From Kuschelorhynchus macadamiae (Eukaryota; Arthropoda; Insecta; Coleoptera; Curculionidae), in NCBI GenBank assembly GCA_030620095.1, contig JAUTXW010000107.1, forward strand, positions 1,116,001-1,180,000: DNA of 64,000 nucleotides. The letters run 5' to 3'. The stretch's first letter is position 1. Every line of letters starts with the position of its first letter. The translations under genes and the position numbers were made by a program. The notes under the pieces are model-generated. The model was given only the letters and a program-made list of their open reading frames with translations, was not told the origin of the DNA and did no database searches. Below, in pieces: positions 50,301 to 59,010 of the stretch.

Positions 50301-53247
50301 GAACGAATCGTCGGAAAGTTGGTTCACGTTAAATAAGAAAAACGTGTGAATGATTGCTTTTTTTTGAGAAACGTGTACTAATCTAATGGGGATTCACTTA
50401 ACAGTATAGGTTTTGTTTAAAACAGTCCTAGTAATGTAAACTCGGAATTCGGTTGGCGCGCTACCGCTTGCTTGCTTTACAGCAAACCTAATTTTATAAT
50501 AAGTTATCCAAGTTTCTATTAATTATAAATTTTGATAAAAAAAACTAAAAAAAATTTTCTTCCTTGTCGGGATTCGAACCCACAAGCTTTACGACCCAGA
50601 CCGAGAACCTACCGCTGCCTCACCAAGCTTCTCGACGAAAAATATATAAATAGGTTATATTAGTTAGCGTGAACGTTAATGACGTCACATCTGGTTTCGC
50701 GTGAACCAAAATTTAGAAAGTTCGTTCACGTTAGCGTGGAAGGAGACATAACGTTAATTTTATTGGGCTAAAATACTTACTGTAACCAAAATATTGTTGA
50801 AATGAATTCGTCTCATGGAACATAGAATCAATGTCAGATCCGTCATCATAAAGATACGTTTTCTTATCCGAGTAGTCTTTTAGTTTTTTACAAAATTCTT
50901 CCCTAGAGTGGATGCTGGGTTTTGATGAGTAGGCAGGCAGGGTGTAGGATCGTTTCCACGGTACTTTTAGGAGCGAGTATTTCTCAACAAGTCGTTGATC
51001 ATTCCACAGTGGCTTTCTGAAAAAAAAATCTCCAAATTTGATAACAAAAATGACAAGCGATTGCAAAATTATAAATGTAATTTTAAAATGAGTAGCTGAT
51101 GATGAGTTAATAGATTCTATATTGAAGCTTGCAAATACTAATTCAAATTCAAAATATGCTTTATTGTCAAAGAAACATGTCTTGTTGACAAAGCAAATAA
51201 CAATTTAAAAAAAAATCAAATCAAAAATTACTATCTACCAAAATACTAAGTCAATGACAAATCACATATAAAAAGTCAACCATATAAAGATAATTACAGT
51301 CAATTTATAAAAAATATATAAAAAACTTTCAGGAATTATCTAAAAAGTAACAAACAAGATTATGACAGTGTAAAAAAATTGAAAACATATAATAAAAATA
51401 CGGCACAGAAAAATTAAGTTGGTTATCTATAGCAACACCTAGAAACTAGAAATAAATCATTAATATACAATAATAAAATGATTGGACCTAATAATGAGCA
51501 TTGTAGTACTCCACAGTTCACCTTGACAAGCTCTGACATGTGCGACACAAAAAACACTCTCAGAGAACGACCCCTTAAAACGATTTAAACCAATGCAATG
51601 CTGCACCCATAAAGCCATATAAAGCAACAATATTCCCTGATTCATGCAATTGAAAGCCTTCGACAAATCATAGAATACTGCCTCAACAGCCTTTTATATA
51701 TATCTGTTCCAGAAAGTGAAAAACAGCATCATTTGTACCCTTATTTGATTGGAATCCTAATTGGTTGCTATTTAGAATCTGATAATGATCAAGAAATGAC
51801 ATCATACGTTCCTTAACCAGTCTCTGAATATTTTTTGGAAGGACAGAGAACAGTGAGATGTGTCGCAAAGTGTCTTTCCCGCACTTAGACCATATCCAAG
51901 TATCCGATCAAACTGCTTTCGGGTCCAGGGAAGTAACACTTAGCGCACTTGTTAGGAAAATAACTATTTCAGGGAACCTCTGTAATGGGAGTCATTTTTT
52001 ATTGTTTATTATGGCTTTAATGATGATTTTATTGACAAACCTGGTGCTAATGTTAAAAAAACTAAAAAAAGTCTGGCACTTTGTTTTAATATAAATATTT
52101 TTTTTACATCACCATAAAAAAAGACGCAACCAAAACGCAATTCGCTTTTTAAAATATAACTATATACAAAATTATAATTTTTTTTAAACTAAAGCACCCT
52201 ACCACTGAGCTACCAGGTTTTTCAACGACAGAACTCGGGGAACCAATAAAAACCAAGTGACATAATCGAAAACAATTCTTCTTTTAGGCCGTTTTGCACC
52301 TGCAGAAATTATATATTTCTGCTATTATACATATATCTTTTCCGGTCAAGAACTTTTGATAAAGATGTGTGAGAGCGCATTTTTATCGATTTTTAGTATA
52401 AAAACCCTAGTTTACTTTGTTTCTATAATTTTGTCATTAGATACTACAAAACCTACCAAAAATACTCATAGTTTAACTGATTTAAGATAAGTATTAATTA
52501 ATATTACACAAGTCCCCTAAAAAATGAAATTCCTAACTCAACGGTGGCACTATCAGTGTCTGTTAAACATCCGGGATCTGAAATTCTCCTTGCGTATTTG
52601 TTTCACTGTTCACTAGGGGAAAATTAAGTCAAAAATTACTATTTACCAAAATATTAAGTCAATGACAAATCACACATAAAAAATCAACCATATAAAGATA
52701 ATTACAGTCAAGTTATAAAAAATATATAAAAAAGATTCAGGAATTTTATAAAAAAAAACAAACAAGAATATGGCAGTGTAAAAAAATTGAAAACATATAA
52801 TAAAAATACGGCACAGAAAACTTAAGTTGGTTATCTATAGCAACATCTAGAAACTTTGTATACATTGTGTTGCTCAAGATGGACCCGTCAATTTCCAAGT
52901 TATCAAGGAAACATCTAAATGTCATCATACTAGTTTTGTCAACGTTGAGACACAGAAGGTTAGAATCAATTCAATTCCTTGATATTGGGTAAATCAAATA
53001 AAAGCTCTTGCAAAAGCACTTGTGAAACAGAGTTGTGCTACAAATTGTACTATCGTCGGCTACTCCACAGTTCACCATGACAAGCTCTGACATGTGCGAC
53101 ACAAAAAACACTCTCAGAGAACGACCCCTTAAAAACGATTTAAACCAATGCAATGCTGCACCCCTAAAGCCATGTAAAGCAACAATATTCCCTGATTCAT
53201 GCAGTTGAAAGCCTTCGACAAATCATAGAATACTGCCTCAACAGCCT

Positions 53248-53315
<68 letters not shown>

Positions 53316-55285
53316 TATTTTTAACATACAAACAATACACAAGCCACAAACAACTATAGGTAAACTACTCGGAAACCCAAAAGATAAAATCAAACTGGAA
53401 AACCATGGAGTGTACAGTATTCCGTGCCAGCACTGTGAAAAGTTGTACGTAGGGCAAAATAACAGGCGAATATCAGCAAGAGTGGAAGAGCATAAACTCA
53501 GCATCAGAAATAAACAAACAACCTCAGCTTTATTCCTACATCATCAGGAAACCGGCCATAAAATAAATTTCGATGGGTGTAGGGAGATTGCCAATATAGA
53601 ACATTATAAGACCAGCATAATCCGAGAAGCCATAGAAATTGAAAAACAAGGTGATTTGAATAAAAGGGACGAATCACTAAAACTACCAACAGTATCGAAG
53701 ACAATAATCGACAAATCTAAAATCGCAAAAACTCAAGCGCAATTTGCGCACCAACAACAGCACCATCTGGAAAACATAAATAACGACCAACGCCTGCGCA
53801 GATATAACCTTCGACCCCGAGTGGGGGTATAAAAGGAAGCGTCGCAGTCACCAACACTTCAGTCTCTATTCGAACGCGAGAAAGAAAGCTTCGAAAATGC
53901 CAAATGTGATTTTGGCGAAACGTCAGCAAAACTGTTCTTTTCAGAACGACAGTAGTGAACGGATGTACACCCGGAATGAAAACATATTATATATATATAT
54001 ATACCAGAAAGTGAAAAACAGCATCATTTGTACCATTATTTGATTGGAATCCTAATTGGTTGCTATTTAGAATCTGATAATGATCAAGAAATGACATCAT
54101 ACGTTCCTTAGCCAGTCTCTCGATAATTTTTGGAAGGACAGAGAGCAGTGAAATGTGTCGCAAAGTGTCTTTCCCGCACTTAGACCTTATCCAAGTATCC
54201 GATCAAACTGCTTTATCGTCCGGGGAAGTAACACTTTGCACACTTGTTTGGAAAATAACTATTCCAGGGGACGTGGGTAATGGGAGTCATTTTTTATTGT
54301 TTCTTATGGCTTTAATGATGATTTTATTGACAAACCTGGTGCTAACGTTAAAAAAACTTAAAAAGTCTGGCTCTTTGTTTTAATATAGATAATTTTTTTA
54401 CATCACCATAAAAAAAGGCGCAACCAAAACACAATCCGGTTTTTAAAATATTACTACATACAAAATGATAAATTTTTTTAAACTAAAGCACCCTACCACT
54501 GAGCTACCAGGTTTTTCAACTACAGAACTCGGGATATCAATAAAAACCCTAGTTTACTTTGTTTCCATAATTTTGTCATTAGATACTACAAAACCTACTA
54601 AAAATACTCATAGTTTAACTGATTTAAGATAAGTATTAATTAATATTACACAAGTCTCCTGGAAAATGAAATCTCCTAACTCAACGGTGACACTATCAGT
54701 GTCTGTTAAACATCCGGGATCTGAAACTCTCCTTTTTTTTAAAACAACAAGAACAGATCACAAGATTTGCGTTTTGGAAAATCCTTAAAAATAGGAAAAT
54801 AATAACATAATAGTGCATTCCGCCGCAATATCACTAGAAAGACGACCTTGTAACTATGGAGGGACTGAAGGCAAAATATTGGGGAGGGGGGACTACTACA
54901 ATATTGCCAACAAGTTTTCAATTTTGGCAATTGGAAAGGAGGAGAGCAATACAATTTTGCCAACAGATTGTAATTTTACCAACCCAATATTTATTTAATT
55001 ATATAAAAAAACTGATGATTAAAAAAGTATTTGCTCTTTGCTCAATGCAAGAAAAACAGTTTGAATAAAAAGCTGCATATTATATTACCACCAATAAGAC
55101 GATATTTTGCCAACAGAGAACAATATTGGAGGCAGGGTGCTCCCCCATACATCCGTCCCTCCTTGTAACGCGGTAATGGTACAGTTTGAGGTTCTTTATA
55201 AATAAATACGAAGATTTCAACTTACTTGCACACTTCAGTTACTGCTAACGATGGTTTTTCCATAGCCAAATTGTCAATTAACCTC
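36739..55285 (-). CDS. Unrecognised protein with two C-terminal transmembrane segments (four exons, 5' part not identified)
   Basis: Four minus-strand exons (55226-55285, 50781-51016, 37821-38050, 36739-36786) have consensus splice sites and matching phases. Their product runs RLIDNLAMEKPSLAVTEVC, then KKPLWNDQRLVEKYS, a hydrophilic stretch ending FQQYFGY, and two hydrophobic segments (about ISAYICAVLVLSLIIWFI and GGGIFYTISSIIKFIGRLFA). The tail TQQVYQPATDWPPLT ends in a stop. I do not recognise the family. The topology suggests a small membrane protein with an N-terminal cytosolic or nucleoplasmic part. The start codon lies upstream of 55285; the 62028-62163 exon-like ORF is a possible but unproven earlier exon. 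Introns hold about 17 kb of transposons. Confidence 0.8.
36905..37170 (+). mobile_element. Penelope-like element remnant 3 (RT fragment)
   Basis: PQFYVLPKIH is the Penelope RT finger motif. After a frameshift come IVKYLANILNLFTGSSNYYI, KNSKHFVEKVKDSTSDPGD and ILVSSFDVEL, matching the segment leading to the first catalytic Asp (SFDV). It lies in the last intron of the two-TM gene. The remaining 650 bp to exon C show nothing assignable. Confidence 0.7.
37821..38050 (-). CDS. Exon C of the two-TM protein gene (membrane segments)
   Basis: This 230-nt exon encodes TLQSQILTLLNISAYICAV onwards. Two hydrophobic stretches of about 20 residues are separated by a polar loop containing KLLVPKPPESQAKRY. 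Donor CCT/GTAAGT is in phase 0. The mariner-type element at 38131 and its TA tract begin about 20 bp upstream of the acceptor. Confidence 0.85.
38071..38130. repeat. TA microsatellite at the left end of M3
   Basis: About 30 TA units lie immediately before the CAGGGTGATT terminus of M3 and about 20 bp from the acceptor of exon C of the two-TM gene. Confidence 0.95.
38725..39837 (-). CDS. M3 transposase, nearly intact (one internal stop)
   Basis: IS630/Tc1/mariner DDE/D transposase, 370 codons. The N-terminus (FSRREYADMIFAYGFCNGVA) is a helix-turn-helix region of the type labelled DUF4817 in insect proteins (from memory). The catalytic triad is visible as D171 (FTDEAQF), D261 (QHDGAPAHY) and D303 (SPDLNPLDY), with 41 residues between the last two. 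A single TGA at 38911-38913, replacing a codon just after LDYCLWG, interrupts an otherwise open frame that continues FKSLVYSTKVNTREALLDRI to a stop at 38725. This is the least damaged transposase here, implying recent activity. Confidence 0.88.
40203..43979. mobile_element. Element with CACASTG termini and 5-bp TGGCG duplication (Transib-like)
   Basis: The left end CACAGTGGGGCAATTAAG and right end (inverse) CACACTGGGGCAAATGC share a terminal motif, with AAAAAAC continuing in both. TGGCG is present on both sides (40198-40202, 43980-43984) and once in the unsplit copy of the arm at 38350. Transib elements, the relatives of RAG1, characteristically have CACWRTG-like ends and GC-rich 5-bp target duplications. 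I see no Transib transposase in the 3.8 kb, so it would be non-autonomous or eroded. About 970 bp of the interior recurs at 44495-45338. A TA tract lies at 40573-40622. Confidence 0.6.
40855..41829. repeat. Direct repeat, copy 1 (inside the CACASTG element)
   Basis: The repeat shares TTATATCAATGA, AAAGGCGATTTTTA, AAACCCCGTATGTCAAAG, TTTCCCTGACCATTTCAAGG and long AT-rich stretches with 44495-45338 in the same orientation. Copy 1 has many small extra segments. No coding capacity is apparent. Confidence 0.8.
44240..44305. repeat. TA microsatellite at the right end of M3
   Basis: About 33 TA units directly after the M3 terminus. The next 190 bp (44306-44494) is unassigned. Confidence 0.95.
44495..45338. 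repeat. Direct repeat, copy 2
   Basis: A shortened copy of 40855-41829, lacking a dozen small segments. It lies directly downstream (minus-strand sense) of the hAT-like ORF remnant, as though it were that element's 3' region. Confidence 0.8.
45340..46185 (-). pseudogene. Degenerate hAT-like transposase C-terminus
   Basis: Minus-strand frames read SDKLMVPFLYNDLL, DKGLQQSLKLNFDNKDILLP, KTDVGFATKALKDLNVSEKD (46180-45935), then SHGNTTVESGFSINKNILVE, LLEESIICQRQVYYD and RVCVKNAYKTYQYALDNQNR, ending in a Lys/Glu-rich tail (45645-45345). The SHGNxxVExGFSxNK motif resembles an insect/cnidarian repeat-protein family and echoes the ERxFS dimerisation motif of hAT transposases. Assignment to hAT is tentative. 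Stops and frameshifts are present. Confidence 0.45.
46200..47829. other. AT-rich interval without a supported gene
   Basis: No coding frame is convincing. It contains scattered words related to mariner-type subterminal motifs (CAATGCCCTGTATC near 46730, AAGGTGTTTCATATG near 47277, ACACCTTGTATAAA near 47400), so it is probably the eroded body of one or more such elements. Similar words flank R11 at 50025 (GAGACACCCTGTAC). Confidence 0.4.
47830..49960 (-). mobile_element. Non-LTR retrotransposon R11, one of the best-preserved RT frames
   Basis: The RT ORF at 49941-48778 is open for 387 codons. Linker codons (ENRHFWSFVRNLRRDSGLPS) are followed by LDLSNKAGPDGVPTILLERC, NYRGISLLSHIPKLFEAII, QHGFYSGRSTTTNL, DISKAFDRVCHQLLLFKL, TSGVPQGSHIGPILFLLFIN and the YADD box (CLLYADDLKFF). 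After a frameshift near 48775 the C-terminus runs 48770-48160 (IDSIVLKSFRLLGFIKRQTK, KIEKVQNRFAKYLLYKFNFP). The 3'UTR ends near 47830. It is 5'-truncated without an endonuclease and is the same family as R6. Confidence 0.85.
50281..50749. mobile_element. MITE-like element with CACGCTAACGTGAACGAA ends
   Basis: The terminal inverted repeat of about 50 bp reads TTCCACGCTAACGTGAACGA at the left, with an inverse at 50720-50745. GGTTCACG is also inverted at 50320 and 50698. The word AACGTGAACG or its inverse occurs several times. The interior carries a tRNA-like segment and a TGACGTCA. It is about 470 bp, non-coding, and ends about 31 bp from the donor of exon B. Confidence 0.7.
50563..50638 (-). 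other. tRNA-like sequence inside the MITE
   Basis: On the minus strand AGCTTGGTGAGGCAGCGGTA looks like acceptor/D-arm with an A box. GTGGGTTCGAATCCCGAC has a perfect B box (GGTTCGAATCC) and T-arm. The anticodon arm does not fold well, so it is a tRNA pseudogene or SINE-derived piece. Confidence 0.45.
50781..51016 (-). CDS. Exon B of the two-TM protein gene
   Basis: This 236-nt exon between a long T-tract acceptor and TACA/GTAAGT encodes KPLWNDQRLVEKYSLLKVPW through DDGSDIDSMFHETNSFQQYFGY. It is rich in charged and aromatic residues, with no membrane segment. A short inverted-repeat transposon ends about 31 bp beyond its donor. Confidence 0.75.
51150..52610 (-). mobile_element. Tandem duplication copy A: retrotransposon remnant plus upstream sequence
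   Basis: Minus-strand RT fragments of the R3/R7 family: RHISLFSVLPKNIQRLVKER, MMSFLDHYQILNSNQLGFQS and NDAVFHFLEQIY at 51868-51690, then ALHWFKSF...SFSESVF near 51550-51600. The 3'UTR with an AAAGCATATTTTG tail lies near 51150. The same order of sequence recurs in copy B. A tRNA A-box-like piece lies at 52193-52220. Confidence 0.7.
53311..53985 (+). mobile_element. Penelope-like element fragment with open GIY-YIG endonuclease frame
   Basis: The open frame 53311-53832 (173 codons) reads IQTIHKPQTTIGKLLGNPKD, then GVYSIPCQHCEKLYVGQNNR and RISARVEEHKLSIRN, followed by SIIREAIEIEKQ: the Tyr...Tyr pair, Arg and Glu of a GIY-YIG nuclease as found at the C-terminus of Penelope-like reverse transcriptases. 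The C-terminal tail is basic. The 3' end has TTTTGGCGAAACGTCAGC. The RT domain is absent. TA tracts bound both sides (53249-53312, 53983-54003). Confidence 0.85.
54484..54512 (-). other. tRNA A-box-like fragment (also at 52193-52220)
   Basis: CCTGGTAGCTCAGTGGTAGG on the minus strand is a textbook tRNA D-arm with an A box, but no anticodon or T-arm follows, only AT-rich sequence. It is present once in each copy of the tandem duplication. Confidence 0.4.
55226..55285 (-). CDS. Exon A of the two-TM protein gene
   Basis: Acceptor TTTTAG/G and donor TGCAA/GTAAGT bound a 60-nt exon encoding RLIDNLAMEKPSLAVTEVC plus two bases. The exon needs two bases from an upstream exon and passes two bases on. 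The next exon's first A completes Lys exactly. Confidence 0.65.
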
Positions 55286-55374
55286 CTAAAATAGAATAAC
55301 TTTACTTGTTAAGGAAAACAATGGTGTCAAAATAAAACAATAAATACAAAAAAAAATCTGCTTCTAATAATTTT

Positions 55375-55610
55375 TTCAGAGATCCAGGCTACAGTACAGT
55401 CTACATAATACCCAGAAACCAACCGTTACACCGGCTCACGGTTCGGTGAGCACAGCTCGGGTATAAATAGCTGGAGTGTTCCGATCTCGTGAAGTAACCA
55501 CCCCTGAAGATGCTGCGTGAAATCGAAGGCAAAACGTCGGAAAGTGATTCATCGCGGTCTAATTCCATGATTTTTTTAACTGATCACAGCCGTGAAAGCT
55601 TCCTTGCTAT
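55375..55610 (+). mobile_element. Penelope-like element terminal fragment
   Basis: GGTATAAATAGCTGGAGTGT, followed by CCTGAAGATGCTGCGTGAAA and GGCAAAACGTCGGAAAG, resembles the end of the Penelope fragment at 53825-53925 (GGGGTATAAAAGGAAGCGTC ... GGCGAAACGTCAGC). It has no open frame. The neighbouring 54736-55225 and 55620-56390 are non-coding AT-rich sequence in which I assign nothing. Confidence 0.45.
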
Positions 55611-56391
55611 GTTTCTTTGCCAAAAAAAAGTAACAAGCGGAAAAGCGAAGATATTATCTATAAACTAAATGATATTATCTCTAAACTAAATGAAAAGTGG
55701 GAAAGAGTTGACTCTCCATGATATAATACGTGATATACTGTTATATTTTGGGGTGCCTAGGAAAGGGAGTTTTATTGATAGGTCAGCGACATATCAAATA
55801 ACAATATGTATATAAAATAATATAGTTATTCATAATGCCGATAGGTATTCGATGATATCGATAGATAGCTGATAATATTAATAGATAGTCCGTAGCAGAG
55901 ACCATGTATGGTTACAGATAAACGGATACAAACATGAAGACCTTTTTGTTTGCTCTTCAAAAAATTGTTAAAGCAATAGTTTCAATATCAGAACTATAAA
56001 TAGAAGTGTTAATGGAATCCCAGCGATTACAAGTACAGGGTCGGGATTATCTAAATTCCAGACAATAATATATCTTGGTGAAACATGGTTTGATACAATG
56101 ACACCCCCAAAAAAGGATGGAACGATTCAACACGTAGGTGCCAAACCAAAGCTCCCTTAAATAAAGGTAAGATGATTACAATTTCGCATGCGGGTTCAGA
56201 AAATGGTTTTATTCCAAACTCTTTGTTACTATCTTCGAAGAACATAGCCAATTCATCTTTGGATTATCATCAAGTTACAGATGCAAAATTATTTGAAGAT
56301 TGGTCTCAAAATCGCCTTCTTCTAAATGATCCAAGAAATTGCGTAATTGTGATGGACAATAAACTGCCGAATTCAACCATACAAAAAAACA

Positions 56392-56396
<5 letters not shown>

Positions 56397-56460
<64 letters not shown>

Positions 56461-56464
56461 TATA
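56397..56464. repeat. TA microsatellite at the left end of M4
   Basis: A nearly uninterrupted TA tract ending directly at the M4 terminus. Confidence 0.95.
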
Positions 56465-57032
56465 CAGGATGATTCAAAAGTAAGCGTTATCCGTTTGTGG
56501 GTATAATCCTTGCGTAAAGACAGAAAGTTCCTATTAACACGGGTCCGGAAATGATTCCTAGAGGAACTACGCCCATTTTTAAGGGGCACCCTAAAAACGA
56601 CTTTTTCGCGATATTTTTGAAACAGCTTATAGTTAAATTTTGAAAATCGGTATGCTGTATAAACATTTGATGCTGAATCTTATTCTGAATTCAGATTTTC
56701 AAAATTTTTGTCAGAGGCGTCACATACCGGGAAGGTTAAGGGTGAAGATAACCCTATTTTTTTTATCCTTTATTTTATTGCGATTTTGTTTAGAAATTAA
56801 TAAATTTCAGACTTTTTTACGTAAAAAAGGTACCCTTAGTTAAATTCGCTAGAGCGTACCGTTTACGAGAGAATTGACTCTAAAAATTATCTGATTCTTC
56901 TATGTTTATTCATTAAAATTCTGAGTAAGTAGCTATCATAGATAGAACACACTTTTTTATTACCATAAATACAAGTCGTCTGATAACGAAGGTAAGTTTT
57001 TTATGCTTTCAGAAATGTTTTGACTGACAAAC

Positions 57033-57800
57033 ATGTGGTTAACTGTGACACAAGAGATGTTGCTTTACCCATACCATATCCAACGGGTTCAGGCATTGGA
57101 AGCACGAGATTTTCATCTGCGTGTACAGTTTTGTGAGTGGCTTCAAGAACAACGAGCTGCCGTCGCCTACGATTTTGAAAAGAGAATTTTATTTACCGAC
57201 GAGGCCGGCTTTACAAGAAATGGAATATTCAATTTTCATAACAACCACGTATGGGCGGATGAGAATCCTCGTGCTATAGTTCAGGGAGGACATCAGCAAC
57301 AATTTAGCTTAAATGTGTGGGCGGGAATTATTGATAAGTATTTAATAGGACCCGCATTTTTACCGTAACGGTTAAATGGATAAAGTTACACACATTTTTT
57401 ACAAACTGAATTACCAGAATTATTAGAAAATCTGCCACTTCAATTACGAGCAGAAATGTGGTTTATGCACGATGGCGTCCCCCCTCATTTTAGCATTGTC
57501 GCTAGAGATCATTTAAATAATACCTACCGAAACAATTGGATAGGACGTGGGGGACCAGTATCATGGTCACCACGGTCTCCTGACCTAAATCCACTTGATT
57601 TTTATTTATGGGAACACTTAAAACAACTAGTTTATTCCCGGCCAATACCTAATGTTGAAGTTTTGAGACAAAGGATACAGGAAGGTTTTCAGACAATTAG
57701 AAACAACCCGATGATTCTACCACGTGTGCATCGCAATTTAATAAAAAGATTATTAGCTTGTCGTGATGCTAATGGCGATCATTTTCAACATTTCCTGTAA
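57033..57800 (+). pseudogene. M4 transposase, N-terminus lost, two stops
   Basis: A single frame carries LLYPYHIQRVQALEARDF, FTDEAGFTRNG (first Asp), FSLNVWAGII, FMHDGVPPHFS (second Asp) and SPDLNPLDFYLWEH (third Asp, 41 residues later). Stops (TAA) at 57366 and 57381 interrupt RLNG...SYTHFLQTELPEL. The C-terminus is complete. The helix-turn-helix N-terminus seen in M3 is missing. All three catalytic aspartates remain. Confidence 0.82.
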
Positions 57801-57829
57801 ATTGTAAATAAAATAATAATAAAAAATGT

Positions 57830-58490
57830 GTCCTATGGTAAGGGGTAAACTTTCGTTTAGCAGTAATCACCTATGTAAGAAATTTTTGTTTATTTAGTAT
57901 TTAGAGGCCTCTCTAAAAAAACATTACAAACATTTTTCTGCGGAAATGCGTCATTTTTATTTTTTTGATAAAATATTGTAGGCTTTAGAATAGCCGATAA
58001 CAACGAATACTTTAATTTGTTTAACATTCTAAATATTATTCTGAATAAAAGTATACAAAAATAAGTTTGCGGGCAAAAAAATTATTACTAATTTTTTGAG
58101 GATTTTTTAAAATTATTTTTAGGTTAGGCTAGTTAACATAGCATAACTTGACTTAATTCAAGCTAACATAGCTAACCTAAACTAACTTAACCTCACCTCA
58201 CCTAAGATAAACTAACATACCAAGTACTCTACAATACTTTATCAAAAAATGAAAATGACTTATTTCTGCAAGATTTTTTTTGCGGATCTACGTTTACAAA
58301 AACGTCTAAAATGTAAAACAAAAACATGTTCTTATGTACCTGATTTCGGTTATTCTAAAGTGGGGAAAACGAAAATGGCGCATTTCCGCAGAAACTTTTT
58401 TCGGATTTTCTGTTTGGAGAGTCTTTTAAATACTAAATAAACAAGAATATCTTGCATAAGTGATTTCGGTAAAACGGAAGTTGAACAATG
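57830..58490. repeat. Foldback element nested in M4
   Basis: TTGTTTATTTAGTATTTA at about 57888 is inverted at about 58428-58445. Flanking AATCACCTATG/CATAAGTGATT and inner TTCTGCGGAAATGCGTCAT (57940) versus GGCGCATTTCCGCAGAAA (58376) also pair. The arms are imperfect and long, and the element is non-coding. The centre holds a run of TTAGGTTAGGCTAGTTAACA and TAACCTAAACTAACTTAACC-type sequence. Confidence 0.6.
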
Positions 58491-59010
58491 GTAGGTAAGT
58501 ACGATTAATTAAATGTTAGATGCAAAATTTTGATGAATAAACATAGAAGAATCAGATAATTTTTAGAGTCAATTCGCTCGTAAACGGTACGCTCTAGCGA
58601 ATTCAACTAAGGGTACCTTTTTTACGTAGAAAAGTCTGAAATTTAATAATTTCTAAACAAAATCGCAATAAAATAAAGGATAAAAAAATAGGGTTATCTT
58701 CACCCTTAACCTTCCCGGTATGTGACGCCTCTGACAAAAAATTTGAAAATCTGACTTCAGAATAAGATTCAGCATCAAATATTTATACAGCACACCGATT
58801 TTCAAAATTTAACTATAAGCGGTTTTAAAAATATCGCGAAAAAGTCGTTTTTAGGGTGCCCCTTAAAAAGGGGCGTAGTTCCTCTAGAAATCATTTCCGG
58901 ACCCATGTTAATAGGAACTTTCTGTCTTATTTTTACGCAAGGATTATACCTCCAAACGGATAACGCTTACTTTTGAATCACCCTGTATATATATATATAT
59001 ATATTATATA

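Larger units (their letters stand above)
52620..54735 (-). mobile_element. Tandem duplication copy B, carrying an inserted Penelope fragment
   Basis: This repeats copy A (3'UTR 52620-52855, RT at 53050-53245 and 54004-54190, upstream sequence to 54735). It retains about 170 bp missing from A that encode MTFRCFLDNLEIDGSI and KFLDVAIDNQLKFS. The copies differ by scattered substitutions. Between CAGCCTCTTATATA and TATACCAGAAAGTG, copy B has about 740 bp that copy A lacks. Confidence 0.75.
56465..58985 (+). mobile_element. Mariner-superfamily element M4 (DD41D)
   Basis: Termini are CAGGATGATTCAAAAGTAAG and the inverse, CTTACTTTTGAATCACCCTG, each next to TA. Inverted repeats of about 460 bp (56465-56930, 58528-58985) match closely (e.g. 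CCGTTTGTGGGTATAATCC, CATACCGGGAAGGTTAAGGG). The body is 2.5 kb with a transposase remnant and a nested foldback element at 57830-58490. Confidence 0.9.

Noticed and set aside
50563..50638. Functional tRNA gene
   Set aside because: The T-arm and B box are good, but the anticodon and acceptor stems do not pair.
53238..53929. Minus-strand ORFs opposite the GIY-YIG frame
   Set aside because: Antisense of the Penelope endonuclease; low-complexity or motif-free.
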